Source: Bacteroidota bacterium (GTDB taxonomy: Bacteria; Bacteroidota; Bacteroidia; 2-12-FULL-35-15). From it: 61,781 nucleotides of DNA. Location of the stretch: assembly GCA_017303895.1 (NCBI GenBank), contig JAFLBF010000020.1, positions 1 to 61,781 of the forward strand, written 5' to 3'. Below are positions 36,194 to 44,858 of this stretch, piece by piece; the first letter of the stretch is position 1, and the number at the start of each line of letters is the position of its first letter. Both the position numbers and the translations under genes were made by a program. The notes beneath the pieces were generated by a model that worked only from the letters and a program-made list of their open reading frames with translations, made no database searches and was not told the DNA's origin.

Positions 36194-36254
36194 CAAAGGT
36201 AGACTGGTTTGCTTACATGAATATTATGATATTTTATTTTTAGTTTATGATATT
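36194..36254 (-). promoter_or_regulatory. copA promoter with tandem AraC-type half-sites
   Basis: On the minus strand two perfect copies of AATATCATAA (36254-36245 and 36233-36224) are 21 bp apart, two helical turns on the same DNA face. TACCTTTG (36201-36194), a perfect -7 box, follows 22 bp later, and no TTTG is present at -33. The proximal copy therefore covers the -33 position, as in class II activation. The probable regulator is the AraC-HMA protein encoded just upstream. Confidence 0.65.
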
Positions 36255-36260
36255 TACTGG

Positions 36261-36821
36261 TTAAACTTTATCCAAGGCTTTTCGTTTATTTTCTTTAATT
36301 GATTTAAAATAACTTGGGGTAAGTCCGGTTACTTTTTTGAATTGACCCGATAAATAAGCTACGCTGCTGTATCCCATCTGATCTGCAATTTCACTTAATG
36401 ACAGTTGATTATATACAAGAAGTTCCTTTACTCTTTCAATCTTCTGATGTATAATATACTTTTCAATAGTGGTTCCTTCAATTTCGGAAAAAAGGTTACT
36501 TAAGTAGTTGTAGTCGCGCTTTAGTTTTTCTTCTATAAATTTTGAGTAATTAACACGTACATCATTGTTACTATGATGAATTAGATGGATAATTTCTGTT
36601 TTTATTTTTTCAATGGTCTTTGCTTTTGAATCATCTAAAATTTCAAAACCAATATCTTTTAAAACTTTTGAAAGCGTCTCTTTTTTATCTGCGCTTAAAT
36701 CTCCATCAATACCAATCTCTCCAAGCTCAATGTGTGTAGATTTTAACCCAAGCTTTGTTAACTCGAATTTTACCGCCATTTTACAGCGATCACAAACCAT
36801 ATTTTTGACATAGATTAACAT
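36261..36821 (-). CDS. AraC family regulator with N-terminal HMA-like domain
   Basis: A 186-residue protein. The N-terminal ~70 residues start MLIYVKNMVCDRCKMAVKFE with CxxC (Cys10, Cys13) and an HMA-like beta-alpha pattern. The C-terminal ~100 residues are an AraC DNA-binding domain with LSLSEIADQMGYSSVAYLSGQFKKVTG, shown partly as SEIADQMGYSSVAYLSGQFK, and the closing TPSYFK. The fusion suggests direct binding of copper or a related ion by the regulator. It lies immediately upstream of copA, in the same direction. Confidence 0.88.
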   Translation of the reverse strand: MLIYVKNMVCDRCKMAVKFELTKLGLKSTHIELGEIGIDGDLSADKKETLSKVLKDIGFEILDDSKAKTIEKIKTEIIHLIHHSNNDVRVNYSKFIEEKLKRDYNYLSNLFSEIEGTTIEKYIIHQKIERVKELLVYNQLSLSEIADQMGYSSVAYLSGQFKKVTGLTPSYFKSIKENKRKALDKV

Positions 36822-36831
36822 TTTTGTCGGT

Positions 36832-37386
36832 TTATAAATTATTCAGTATATAATCAACTCGTTCATTTGCCGGTAATATAGGAACATGTACAACAGGGAA
36901 AGGCAGAGCTTCATATACTTCTGTGATCAAAGAATGAATTTTCTTTTGAGCTTCAGAATTTTCTCTGCGAGCATAATCGTTTACCAAAGGTAAATAATCC
37001 ATTATAAATATTTTCTTATAGGACACATTTTTCAAGGCTTCAGTCAATCTGTCATCTACAGAAAGGTTCAGAAATTTATAGTAAGCTAATGCATCAGGGA
37101 TTGCTCTATCAAGAAATACCTGAACTTCCGGATTAATTTCATTCTCCTGTTCAATTTGCATATCTAATACACCTAACTGAAACTCTCTCTGATTTTCCCT
37201 TACCTCTTCAATCGTTCGCCCCTTTAATCGCTGAGTATCTAAGAAATGTCTTGCATGCTCCATAGTAGTAATATAACCTCGATCACGCAATAGGTTTACA
37301 GTAGTCGTTTTACCAGAACTTGGGCCTCCGGTTATAACATACCAATTAGTTTGTTTATTTGTTTTATTTAAAGTTATCTTTTCCAT
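36832..37386 (-). CDS. P-loop NTPase, AAA_28-like
   Basis: A 184-residue cytoplasmic protein with Walker A GGPSSGKTTT (20-29) and a Walker B-like region VQVFLDRAIPD. KIFIMDYLPLVNDYARRENSEAQ resembles the lid region of nucleoside or NadR-like kinases. The profile fits AAA_28-type predicted ATPases, whose function is generally unknown. It abuts the membrane protein gene with no gap and belongs to the operon running from 41238 down. Confidence 0.8.
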   Translation of the reverse strand: MEKITLNKTNKQTNWYVITGGPSSGKTTTVNLLRDRGYITTMEHARHFLDTQRLKGRTIEEVRENQREFQLGVLDMQIEQENEINPEVQVFLDRAIPDALAYYKFLNLSVDDRLTEALKNVSYKKIFIMDYLPLVNDYARRENSEAQKKIHSLITEVYEALPFPVVHVPILPANERVDYILNNL

Positions 37387-37764
37387 CTAAAGTATCAGTC
37401 CTATTTTATTATTCTCTTGTTTGATCTCTAACCATGTCCATAAACCTCCAAGTCCATCTACTATTCCAAATGATGCAAAATGCCAATCTGCTTTTCCGCT
37501 TATGATTAATATTGTAACTATAACTGGGGCAAACGCCCTTGTGTGTGTTGTATATTTCGCAAAATCATTATTGTTATGGAAAGCTGAACGGATGTAATAA
37601 TATGATGAACAACATAAGACAAACCCTAAAAGATAAATCCAAGGTTCATTGGAAATTGGTAAATCAAATAAGGGAAGTATGTTTTTAGAAAAGCACAGTA
37701 ACACCACTCCCATCAGCATTGAATAGATTCCGAAAAACAATATGCTTTTTTTTACTCTTGTCAT
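37387..37764 (-). CDS. Small membrane protein, unknown function
   Basis: A 125-residue protein with about four hydrophobic segments (8-30, 41-60, 78-95, 98-112). No diagnostic motif was recognised. Its start overlaps the stop of the cation ATPase gene by 4 bp (ATGA), so its synthesis is coupled to the pump. It could be a pump accessory subunit; that is inference from position only. Confidence 0.7.
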   Translation of the reverse strand: MTRVKKSILFFGIYSMLMGVVLLCFSKNILPLFDLPISNEPWIYLLGFVLCCSSYYYIRSAFHNNNDFAKYTTHTRAFAPVIVTILIISGKADWHFASFGIVDGLGGLWTWLEIKQENNKIGLIL

Positions 37765-40385
37765 TGCGCTATTTTTAATTTTTTACCAATCTGAATTATC
37801 ACTAAAGATAAAACACTTGCTCCTGAAATAATCAACCAATCGATAACAGACATTCTATAGATAGAAAGCACTGTTCTTACTGGCTCAATGGCATACAATC
37901 CCAATAGAATAATAATAGAAATAATAATTGCCCCCCAAACATATTTACTTCTCATTACTTCAGATCTAAAAAAAGAAGTTCCATCACTCATATTCAATAC
38001 ATGTAATAATTGAGAAAAAACCAATGTAAAAAAAAGTATGTTATTACAGAGTTCAGGATTCCATAGTTCCGTTTTATGAACAGTCAGATGACTAAAGAAA
38101 ACTGCGCTAATACTAACCGCACCAATTACCGTGGAATAGAAGAAAATGCTTATCCATTTTTTCTTATCGATTATTGGCTCATTAATATCCCTTGGAGGCC
38201 TATTCATTACAGCATCGCTTCCCTCTGTAATTCCTAATGCAAGAGCTGGCAATACATCGGTAATTAAATTGATGAAAAGAATTTGAAGGGGAAATAATTG
38301 AAAGTGTAAATTTAGAACTGATGCTGTAGCGATCACTAAAAGTTCACTAAGGTTACATGACAATAAAAAGACAACGAACTTTCTAATGTTCTCAAATATG
38401 ATTCTACCCTGTCTTATTGCAATTACAATTGAAGAAAAGGAATCATCTTTTAAAACCATATCTGCCACCTCTTGAGAAACTTGAGTACCACGAAGCCCCA
38501 TTGCTATTCCTATATCGGCTTTCTTTAAGGCTGGTGCATCGTTAACACCATCTCCTGTCATGCCTACAATATTTTTTCTTTCCTGAAAAACTGTAACAAG
38601 GTCTAATTTTTGTTTAGGGCTAACCCTTGCAAATACACTTGTTTCAATCCAATTGTTTTTTTCTTCATTTGTTAACATATCAAAATCATGCATTTCTTTT
38701 CCAATCATCACTTTAAATTCTTCATTATTGGCGATGCCTAATTTCAAAGCAATATTTTTTGCGGTTGCAGGATGATCTCCAGTAATCATAACGATTTTAA
38801 TTCCCGCTGTTTTACATTCTTTGATTGCATCAAATACTTCTGCTCGTGGAGGATCAATCATTCCATACAATCCAACAAATACAAGATTTTGAGAAAGGTC
38901 TTGAGCCTCTGATGCATTAGGTTTGAAAGCTCCTGCTATTACTCTTAATCCTGAAAATGCCAATTCTTCAGCTTTTTTTATCCAGTGATTACGGTTTTCG
39001 TTGTTCAGCTCAACAATACCATTTGAGTCTAAAATGTGTGAACATCGTTTTAAAAGTTCCTCTGACGCTCCTTTAGAATAAATTGTTCTCTCTTCAAAAT
39101 TCAAATGAAGCGTAGACATTATTTTTGTTTCGGATGAAAATGGTTCCTCCTTTATTTTCTGAAATTCTCTACGATACTTTTCAATATCAATTGAGTTCTT
39201 TAGGGCAAATTTCAATAAGCCAGTTTCTAATGGGTCACCTATTTCTTTGACTTCTCCATTGCTTTTTTGTAGTTCGGCTGTATTACACAAAACAGCGATA
39301 CGGTTAATTAACTCAAGTGATTCGATATTATTAGCTGCAGTTACAATTGTACTAACTTCAATTTTGTTTTGTGTTAGTGTTCCTGTTTTATCAGTACAAA
39401 TTACATTTGTCCCTCCAAGAGTTTCTACTGCTGACAGTTTTTTAACTATGACATTAAACCTCGCCATCTTTAACATTCCCTGTGCAAGCGCCATTGTTGC
39501 TACGATTGGTAAGCCCTCTGGAATTGCAGCTACGGCAAGAGCAATTGAAGTCTCAAGCATTTCAATAAATTTCTGCCCATCTAATAATCCTGCGATAAAG
39601 ATTATCACAACTAATCCAACAGTTATCCAAATCAGCTTTTTACTAAAGTCTTGTAGCTTTTTTTCTAATGGGGTTGAAGATTGGTCTGCTGAATGAACCA
39701 TGCTGGCAATTTTTCCAAGTTCTGTGTTCATCCCTGATGAAGTAACAACCATGTATCCGTTTCCCTTAGTAGAGAATGTGCCTTTATATCCCATGTTACA
39801 TCTTTCTGCAAGCGTTGTATCAATCGGAATAGCATTAACTGATTTTTCTACAGGAAGGGATTCTCCGGTGAGAGCTGATTCATCAATTTGTACTTGAAAT
39901 GACTTTATGATTCTTCCATCTGCCGGAATCATGTCTCCTGCTTCGAAATAAACGATATCACCGGGAACAATTTTCTCCGAGTCTATTTCTTGTACTTGTC
40001 CGTTTCTTACTACTTTACCGGGAACAGCGGAGAGTTTCTTTAGAGCATTCATAGATCTCTCGGCTTGAAACTCCATGTAAAAACCAATTATGGCATTGAT
40101 AAGTATTACAATAATGATGGCAACGCCATCGAGCCATTCTTGGAAGTAAAAGGATAATCCCGCAGCAATTATTAATAGCCAAACTATTGGACTTTTAAAT
40201 TGATTAAAAAATATTGACCAAGCACTTTTGTTTTTTTCTGCTGATATTTTATTTGCACCAAATGAAGCAAGACGGCTTTTTGCTTCTGCATGTGAAAGAC
40301 CTTTAGTCGCATCTGATTGCAGATGATTTAAGGTCTCATCAATTTCTATTGAATATGGTACGATATTTAAATTAATACTTCCCAT
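37761..40385 (-). CDS. Cation-translocating P-type ATPase (SERCA/PMR1-like)
   Basis: An 874-residue pump. It has the N-terminal cation ATPase domain (SDATKGLSHAEAKSRLASFGAN region) and the actuator motif TGESLPVEKS. The TM4 motif is AVAAIPEGLP, as in Ca2+-type P2 ATPases, followed by phosphorylation motif DKTGTLTQNK, the hinge GDGVNDAPALKKAD and a C-terminal cation-ATPase domain. It lacks HMA domains and the CPC motif, so it is not a P1B copper pump. Calcium or manganese transport is the family norm. Its start overlaps the ATP-cone nuclease gene by 14 bp. Confidence 0.93.
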   Translation of the reverse strand: MGSINLNIVPYSIEIDETLNHLQSDATKGLSHAEAKSRLASFGANKISAEKNKSAWSIFFNQFKSPIVWLLIIAAGLSFYFQEWLDGVAIIIVILINAIIGFYMEFQAERSMNALKKLSAVPGKVVRNGQVQEIDSEKIVPGDIVYFEAGDMIPADGRIIKSFQVQIDESALTGESLPVEKSVNAIPIDTTLAERCNMGYKGTFSTKGNGYMVVTSSGMNTELGKIASMVHSADQSSTPLEKKLQDFSKKLIWITVGLVVIIFIAGLLDGQKFIEMLETSIALAVAAIPEGLPIVATMALAQGMLKMARFNVIVKKLSAVETLGGTNVICTDKTGTLTQNKIEVSTIVTAANNIESLELINRIAVLCNTAELQKSNGEVKEIGDPLETGLLKFALKNSIDIEKYRREFQKIKEEPFSSETKIMSTLHLNFEERTIYSKGASEELLKRCSHILDSNGIVELNNENRNHWIKKAEELAFSGLRVIAGAFKPNASEAQDLSQNLVFVGLYGMIDPPRAEVFDAIKECKTAGIKIVMITGDHPATAKNIALKLGIANNEEFKVMIGKEMHDFDMLTNEEKNNWIETSVFARVSPKQKLDLVTVFQERKNIVGMTGDGVNDAPALKKADIGIAMGLRGTQVSQEVADMVLKDDSFSSIVIAIRQGRIIFENIRKFVVFLLSCNLSELLVIATASVLNLHFQLFPLQILFINLITDVLPALALGITEGSDAVMNRPPRDINEPIIDKKKWISIFFYSTVIGAVSISAVFFSHLTVHKTELWNPELCNNILFFTLVFSQLLHVLNMSDGTSFFRSEVMRSKYVWGAIIISIIILLGLYAIEPVRTVLSIYRMSVIDWLIISGASVLSLVIIQIGKKLKIAQ

Positions 40386-41238
40386 GATTAATTAAGCTGT
40401 TACACAATTTTTGACCTTCTTCCGTTACTTTGCCAATTTTGATTTCATTCATTCCTAAATCACTCAATAATTTAGCATTGTTAAATATTTCTTTGCATAA
40501 AACAATTTTCATATCGAGCAATTGTTGCTTTTCTGCACGAGTAAGTGTTGTTAAACAAGTGATAGGATATAAGCCGAATTCGTCTATTAAATCTTTGAGA
40601 CTTCCTTTAACAGGATAATCCCACCCTAACAATTTTAATCCACAACAATTACCATATTGAATAGCATCAGTAGTGAATTTTGTATTGGTAACAACCCAAC
40701 CTTGATGGGTTCTATTAGCGTGTCCGGGAATTTTAATCCATTCCGCTTCCACATCTTTGAAACGGGATTGAATATAAAGTGGTATTTTTACATCGCACAC
40801 GGTTCCACGTTGATTATGATATTTGCACTCAATCATAAAGTGATGATGATCCGCAAGAGCAATTACATCAACTTCATGGTTTACACATTTACCCTTAACA
40901 ATCTGACCTACCTGAACCGAGTATCCTTGATGACTTAAAATTTCACCTACAAATTTTTCAAAAGGATAACCGGAAGGGCCTAATTCCATAATTCCTTGTT
41001 TTAGTTGGTATCGGGCAGCAAAAGGTTTCGTGCCACTTTTAAGTAGATTGAATGCAATTCGGTATATTTTCTTAGTTGAAATTCCTTGGTATAATTGGGA
41101 AGATATTTCGGAAAGAATCTGTTCAGTTTGGTTAACATCAGCACCAGACCTCATTAAAGAAGCTCTTAACTTATCCTCATGGAAAGGGGCTTTTTCTCCC
41201 GACGCTTTAGTTACTAATATTTCTTTCTTTCTTTTCAC
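40372..41238 (-). CDS. ATP-cone domain fused to Mrr-like restriction endonuclease domain
   Basis: A 288-residue cytoplasmic protein. Residues ~5-90 form an ATP-cone (ILVTKASGEKAPFHEDKLRASL), the allosteric nucleotide-binding module known from ribonucleotide reductases and NrdR. Residues ~92-225 resemble an Mrr-type PD-(D/E)xK nuclease, with NHEVDVIAL (Asp124) and MIECKYH (Glu137, Lys139). The C-terminal ~65 residues are helical. Both nuclease acidic residues and the lysine are present. The gene overlaps the ATPase gene by 14 bp, and its role next to a cation pump is not understood. Confidence 0.85.
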   Translation of the reverse strand: MKRKKEILVTKASGEKAPFHEDKLRASLMRSGADVNQTEQILSEISSQLYQGISTKKIYRIAFNLLKSGTKPFAARYQLKQGIMELGPSGYPFEKFVGEILSHQGYSVQVGQIVKGKCVNHEVDVIALADHHHFMIECKYHNQRGTVCDVKIPLYIQSRFKDVEAEWIKIPGHANRTHQGWVVTNTKFTTDAIQYGNCCGLKLLGWDYPVKGSLKDLIDEFGLYPITCLTTLTRAEKQQLLDMKIVLCKEIFNNAKLLSDLGMNEIKIGKVTEEGQKLCNSLINHGKY

Positions 41239-41263
41239 TTATACTGCTTTATTTAATATATCC

Positions 41264-41325
41264 ACAGAGTGAAGAACAAAACTCCTACTTAATTTGGAGT
41301 TTCATTCTTCAGTATCTCTGTGGGG
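41264..41325. repeat. Long interrupted hairpin between protease and ATP-cone genes
   Basis: Three nested arms pair: CCACAGA with TCTGTGG (41264-41270 / 41319-41325), GAAGAA with TTCTTC (41273-41278 / 41307-41312), and AAACTCC with GGAGTTT (41281-41287 / 41298-41304). It lies 7 bp after the protease stop. There is no T-run typical of an intrinsic terminator, so it is either an mRNA-end structure or a small palindromic repeat. Confidence 0.65.
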
Positions 41326-41332
41326 GTGGTAC

Positions 41333-43384
41333 TTATTTTTTTATTATTAATTTCTTATTTATTGTTTCTGATTTTGTTTGAATTGAAATATTGTAAACTC
41401 CGTTGGTCAATTCAGTATTAATAAAGTCTTTGTTACTACCATTCATCTTGTTTTTATATGAATTCTCATAAACTACCTTCCCCAACATGTCAATTATTTT
41501 AATTGTTATGTCTTCGGTTTGGTTTAAATAATATTGTATGTTAATTATTCCGGTTGACGGATTTGGGTATATTTCAAATTGGGTCATATTAGTTTCATTA
41601 TCTTCAATGCCTGTGATATTTGAACCAAGATTTATGTGATCGATGTACAAGTTGTTTCCACCATCAGTTACATTAACAATTTTAATTAGCACGTTTGAAT
41701 AAGTGGAATATGTACTCAAACCAATATTTGCAGTTTTCCATACCGTTGTTGCATCAGGAATATAAGGAGTAGTTTGCGTTGGCCCGGTAACTAAATTTGT
41801 TCCTGTGCGATAGAAAACTTGTGTCCAATTCACTCCACAATCTTTTGAAACCAAAACAATCAATTCATCAGAATAACTAGGATCTGATTTAGCGTAAGCC
41901 CATTTAAAAAACAAATAAGGAGTTACTGTATATGTGGTAAAGTCGAAGGAAGGTAGTAAAAGTGCATCAGACTGTCCGTAATTTGTATTAATTAAGTTGT
42001 TGATTTTTGCAGCAGCTACTCCTGAATACATAACGGCAATTGTATCTCGCTCCCAAGTAATAGCACCATCAGGATTGTCAATAGTAATGCCATTAGATGG
42101 AAATGTAAAAGATTCGAACCCTTCAAAATAAGGTAATGCTTGACCTACAGGAGGCGTAGTTACTGTAATGTAATTTGTAAACTCAATGCTATCGACACCA
42201 AGACCACCATACGCTACAAGTTTTACTGAATAAGTACCTAAGGCATTATATGTAATTGCAGGATTAGTTGAAGTTGACGTAGCGGGTGTTCCACCGGGGA
42301 AATACCATTGATAAGATGTCGCTCCATTGAGTGTTTTATTCGTAAATAGGATTTGATTATTAATACAAATTGTTTGTGAGTTGGCGGTAAAGTCGGCAAC
42401 AACATTACATGGCGAACTAACATAACCGCTATCGCACCCTGTAAACACCAAGTTTGTGTCACTCCAAATTAATGTTCTAATTGTGTTCAAGGTAGCATGC
42501 ATTCTTGTTTTTTGCCCCATTGTAAACATATCCTTACAATTGTCGTCAGAGTAATCTAAGTAGTTTTGAATCTGATCATTTACATCCGGGAAGTCTATTG
42601 AACAACTATTAATTGTTGGGCAACCGAAGTTAGGATTTGCAGCGGGTGGTGTATCGCAAACATAATCTCCATCAGCACATGTATCAACACCGCAGCCTCC
42701 GTTAAATGTATGGTACAATCCAAACCAATGACCAATTTCATGAGTTGTTGTTCGGCCAATTGAAGCTGCTGCCGTTCCTATTCTTCCAAAATAATTATGC
42801 CTTACTACAATTCCGTCTTCATCAGGTGGCCCGCCCGGAAAAGAGGAATATCCTAAAATACCGCTTGAACCATTAATACTCTTTACCACATACATATTTA
42901 AGTAGCGGGTATTATCCCAATAAGTCAATTGTTTTAACATTGCCCTTTGATAAGTTTGATGATTTGAAAGGGTAGACTGAATGCGCACTATGCCATTTGT
43001 ACATTCTCCTTCCGGTGTTTTCTTTGCCAAACAAAACTCAATTTCTGTATCAACGCCATTTCCATCACCATTTGTTCCTGTAATTTTTCTGAAATCCTCA
43101 TTGAGGACATCAATTTGACTTTGTATTTGAGCGTCACTTATATTCTCTGTTCCTCCATTATGAATAACATGTACAACAACAGGAATAACCTTAACTGGCG
43201 AGGTCATTGCTTTTTGATAAAGCTTGCTTTTAGCAATTTCTTCCTTTATTGCTTTTTCAGCTTCGTTTACTTTTAATTGGTTTTTCCTTTGATATTTATC
43301 AAAATAACAAGGTTCAAGAATAGATTGTCCAAATAAATTTGAACAAGTAGCAAGAATGGATAGAATTAAAATTGTTTTTTTCAT
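41333..43384 (-). CDS. Secreted M43 (pappalysin-type) metalloprotease with PKD and T9SS sorting domains
   Basis: A 683-residue exported protein with signal peptide MKKTILILSILATCSNLFGQ. The zinc motif THEIGHWFGLYH (His215, Glu216, His219, His225) and the later Met-turn region (NIQNYLDYSDDNC-type, MFTMGQKTRMHATL) place it in M43. A PKD domain (about 330-405) has VADFTANSQTICINNQILFTN-like strands, shown partly. A carbohydrate-binding-like region follows (about 415-590). The last ~75 residues begin FEIYPNPSTGIINIQYYL and end KKLIIKK, a type A T9SS sorting domain. It should be delivered to the cell surface or released. Its gene directly follows the Cys-rich protein gene. Confidence 0.93.
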   Translation of the reverse strand: MKKTILILSILATCSNLFGQSILEPCYFDKYQRKNQLKVNEAEKAIKEEIAKSKLYQKAMTSPVKVIPVVVHVIHNGGTENISDAQIQSQIDVLNEDFRKITGTNGDGNGVDTEIEFCLAKKTPEGECTNGIVRIQSTLSNHQTYQRAMLKQLTYWDNTRYLNMYVVKSINGSSGILGYSSFPGGPPDEDGIVVRHNYFGRIGTAAASIGRTTTHEIGHWFGLYHTFNGGCGVDTCADGDYVCDTPPAANPNFGCPTINSCSIDFPDVNDQIQNYLDYSDDNCKDMFTMGQKTRMHATLNTIRTLIWSDTNLVFTGCDSGYVSSPCNVVADFTANSQTICINNQILFTNKTLNGATSYQWYFPGGTPATSTSTNPAITYNALGTYSVKLVAYGGLGVDSIEFTNYITVTTPPVGQALPYFEGFESFTFPSNGITIDNPDGAITWERDTIAVMYSGVAAAKINNLINTNYGQSDALLLPSFDFTTYTVTPYLFFKWAYAKSDPSYSDELIVLVSKDCGVNWTQVFYRTGTNLVTGPTQTTPYIPDATTVWKTANIGLSTYSTYSNVLIKIVNVTDGGNNLYIDHINLGSNITGIEDNETNMTQFEIYPNPSTGIINIQYYLNQTEDITIKIIDMLGKVVYENSYKNKMNGSNKDFINTELTNGVYNISIQTKSETINKKLIIKK

Positions 43385-43690
43385 TTATAAATAATTTTTA
43401 AAATCCTCAATACACATTAAACAAACATCATAACATCTTTCAATTTCAGGCTGAGATTTATACATCTCCAATAAATCTTCACAATTAGACCATGCCTTTA
43501 AACAACAAATCAGAAGCGGCTTCTCAATTTCAGATTTCCTTTTGACGAATTCTGAGAGTAGAATATTCAGATCCGCACAATCCCGCATCAACGCAGCCCC
43601 TTTATCATAGTTATTTATAATAAAAATTGACTCGCATTGTAAGCAGCATTCCGTAAACAAATCTAATTCCTGTATAAGCACGATATTCAA
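43385..43690 (-). CDS. Cys-rich four-helix protein, DUF326/Csp-like (putative copper storage)
   Basis: A 101-residue protein with ten cysteines spread on predicted helices: ECCLQC (15,16,19), RDCADL (38), LICCLK (62,63), SNCEDL (70) and RCYDVCLMC (86,90,93). The CxxxCxxC spacing on helices and the DCAD motif resemble DUF326 / Csp1-type copper storage proteins, which hold many Cu(I) ions inside a four-helix bundle. No signal peptide is visible, so it would act in the cytoplasm like Csp3. The stop directly abuts the M43 protease start. Homology is a judgement from pattern only. Confidence 0.65.
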   Translation of the reverse strand: MNIVLIQELDLFTECCLQCESIFIINNYDKGAALMRDCADLNILLSEFVKRKSEIEKPLLICCLKAWSNCEDLLEMYKSQPEIERCYDVCLMCIEDFKNYL

Positions 43691-43713
43691 TTTTGCAATT
43701 CATATTAATCGGT

Positions 43714-44361
43714 TCATATTTTCGCCTTGTATAAAGAAAGTGTGCCAAATATTGTTGAGAAATTCATTGTTGTTTTTACCTCAAAAAATCCGGCATTCTT
43801 AATATAATTCGGAAGTAATCCTTTAACATTATCATTGGTAGTTTTAAAGCCGTCTAAAAACTGTACTAAATAAAAAAGAGTTCTCATTAAAAAATTTGAT
43901 GATTTCCCCCAATCAGCTATATGTAATTCGCCATCTGGCTTTAATACACGTTTAATTTCCAAAAGTGAATTTTTCTTTTGTTCACCATCCAAATGATGAA
44001 AAACCAAGCTTGTAATCACCCTATCGAAAGTTTTATCAGGATAAGGGAGTTTTAAACCATCGTATTTAGTCAACGTAATTTTTGCCTCTTGTTCATCAAT
44101 TTTTTCTTTTGCAATTCCAAGTATTTTCTCATCAACATCAACTCCATCAATATAACAATCGGGTTGTTGTTTACTCAAGAGTAATGAAAGAGTAGCCGTT
44201 CCTACACCAAAATCTAATACTTTGTGGTTAGTAGCAACATTTGCTTGCTTAATTAGTTCAGACTTAAACTTCAACTCAGGCATTGTAAATGCTACCACAG
44301 GATTGTAAATCTTGGTAAACCAGTTGTATCTTAATGCAGGTATAAATTCTTTCTTTTCCAT
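43714..44361 (-). CDS. Class I SAM-dependent methyltransferase
   Basis: A 215-residue protein with motif I VLDFGVGTATLSLLL, an acidic motif II IDGVDVDEKIL, and FDRVITSLVFHHLDGEQKKNSLLEIKRVLKPDGELHIADWG, seen as VITSLVFHHLDG and LKPDGELHIADWG. This is the Methyltransf_11/UbiE-like pattern. It lies between the DUF2147 gene (2-bp gap) and the Cys-rich protein gene. The substrate is unknown; a metal- or metalloid-related role is only suggested by context. Confidence 0.88.
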   Translation of the reverse strand: MEKKEFIPALRYNWFTKIYNPVVAFTMPELKFKSELIKQANVATNHKVLDFGVGTATLSLLLSKQQPDCYIDGVDVDEKILGIAKEKIDEQEAKITLTKYDGLKLPYPDKTFDRVITSLVFHHLDGEQKKNSLLEIKRVLKPDGELHIADWGKSSNFLMRTLFYLVQFLDGFKTTNDNVKGLLPNYIKNAGFFEVKTTMNFSTIFGTLSLYKAKI

Positions 44362-44363
44362 AT

Positions 44364-44798
44364 TTATACAGTTTTAGATAAATAAATACTATGCCCAAAT
44401 ATTTTCATTCCATGATAGATTATTATCTGAAGAACATTGCCCTTTTTAAATATCGCAGCACAATCAGCACTATGTTTTTCTGTTGGCATAATAAAGGAAC
44501 CATCGTCATACTCTCCATTACTAAATTCTAAATCTTTCATTACTATTTTTCCAATTTCATCTTTTTTATCTGAATTTTTAACCCAAATTATTTTACCATA
44601 ATACTTTTCGTTTTGTTTGTAGACAGAAATCTTTCTTTCTCCATCACTTGTAAGCCACGTACCTATAATATCATCGGACTTTGTTTGAGCAAATGCTGCT
44701 GATGCGATAAATAATAAGCTGAGAAAGAAAAATTTTCTCAAAACTGATGCGCCTACACTTGTAGTGACACCTTTTAATTCAAGTTTCATTATTGACAT
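44364..44798 (-). CDS. DUF2147 family exported protein
   Basis: A 144-residue protein. A signal peptide RKFFFLSLLFIASAAFAQ starts only after ~20 residues, so the annotated ATG at 44798 gives an unusually long N-terminus; translation may begin further in. The mature part starts SDDIIGTWLTSDGERKISVYK and continues KYYGKIIWVKNSD, the DUF2147 lipocalin-like pattern. Its function is unknown, and it is probably periplasmic. It is the first gene of the group running down to the M43 protease. Confidence 0.82.
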   Translation of the reverse strand: MSIMKLELKGVTTSVGASVLRKFFFLSLLFIASAAFAQTKSDDIIGTWLTSDGERKISVYKQNEKYYGKIIWVKNSDKKDEIGKIVMKDLEFSNGEYDDGSFIMPTEKHSADCAAIFKKGNVLQIIIYHGMKIFGHSIYLSKTV

Positions 44799-44858
44799 TG
44801 TTCTATGTTTTTAAGTTTCTACAAAGCACAGCTTTTATGAATAATTAAACTTGAATAA

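Noticed and set aside
41264..41325. Miniature transposable element between protease and ATP-cone genes
   Set aside because: It is a single interrupted hairpin of 62 bp with no target duplication and no second copy in the window; an mRNA-end structure is as likely.
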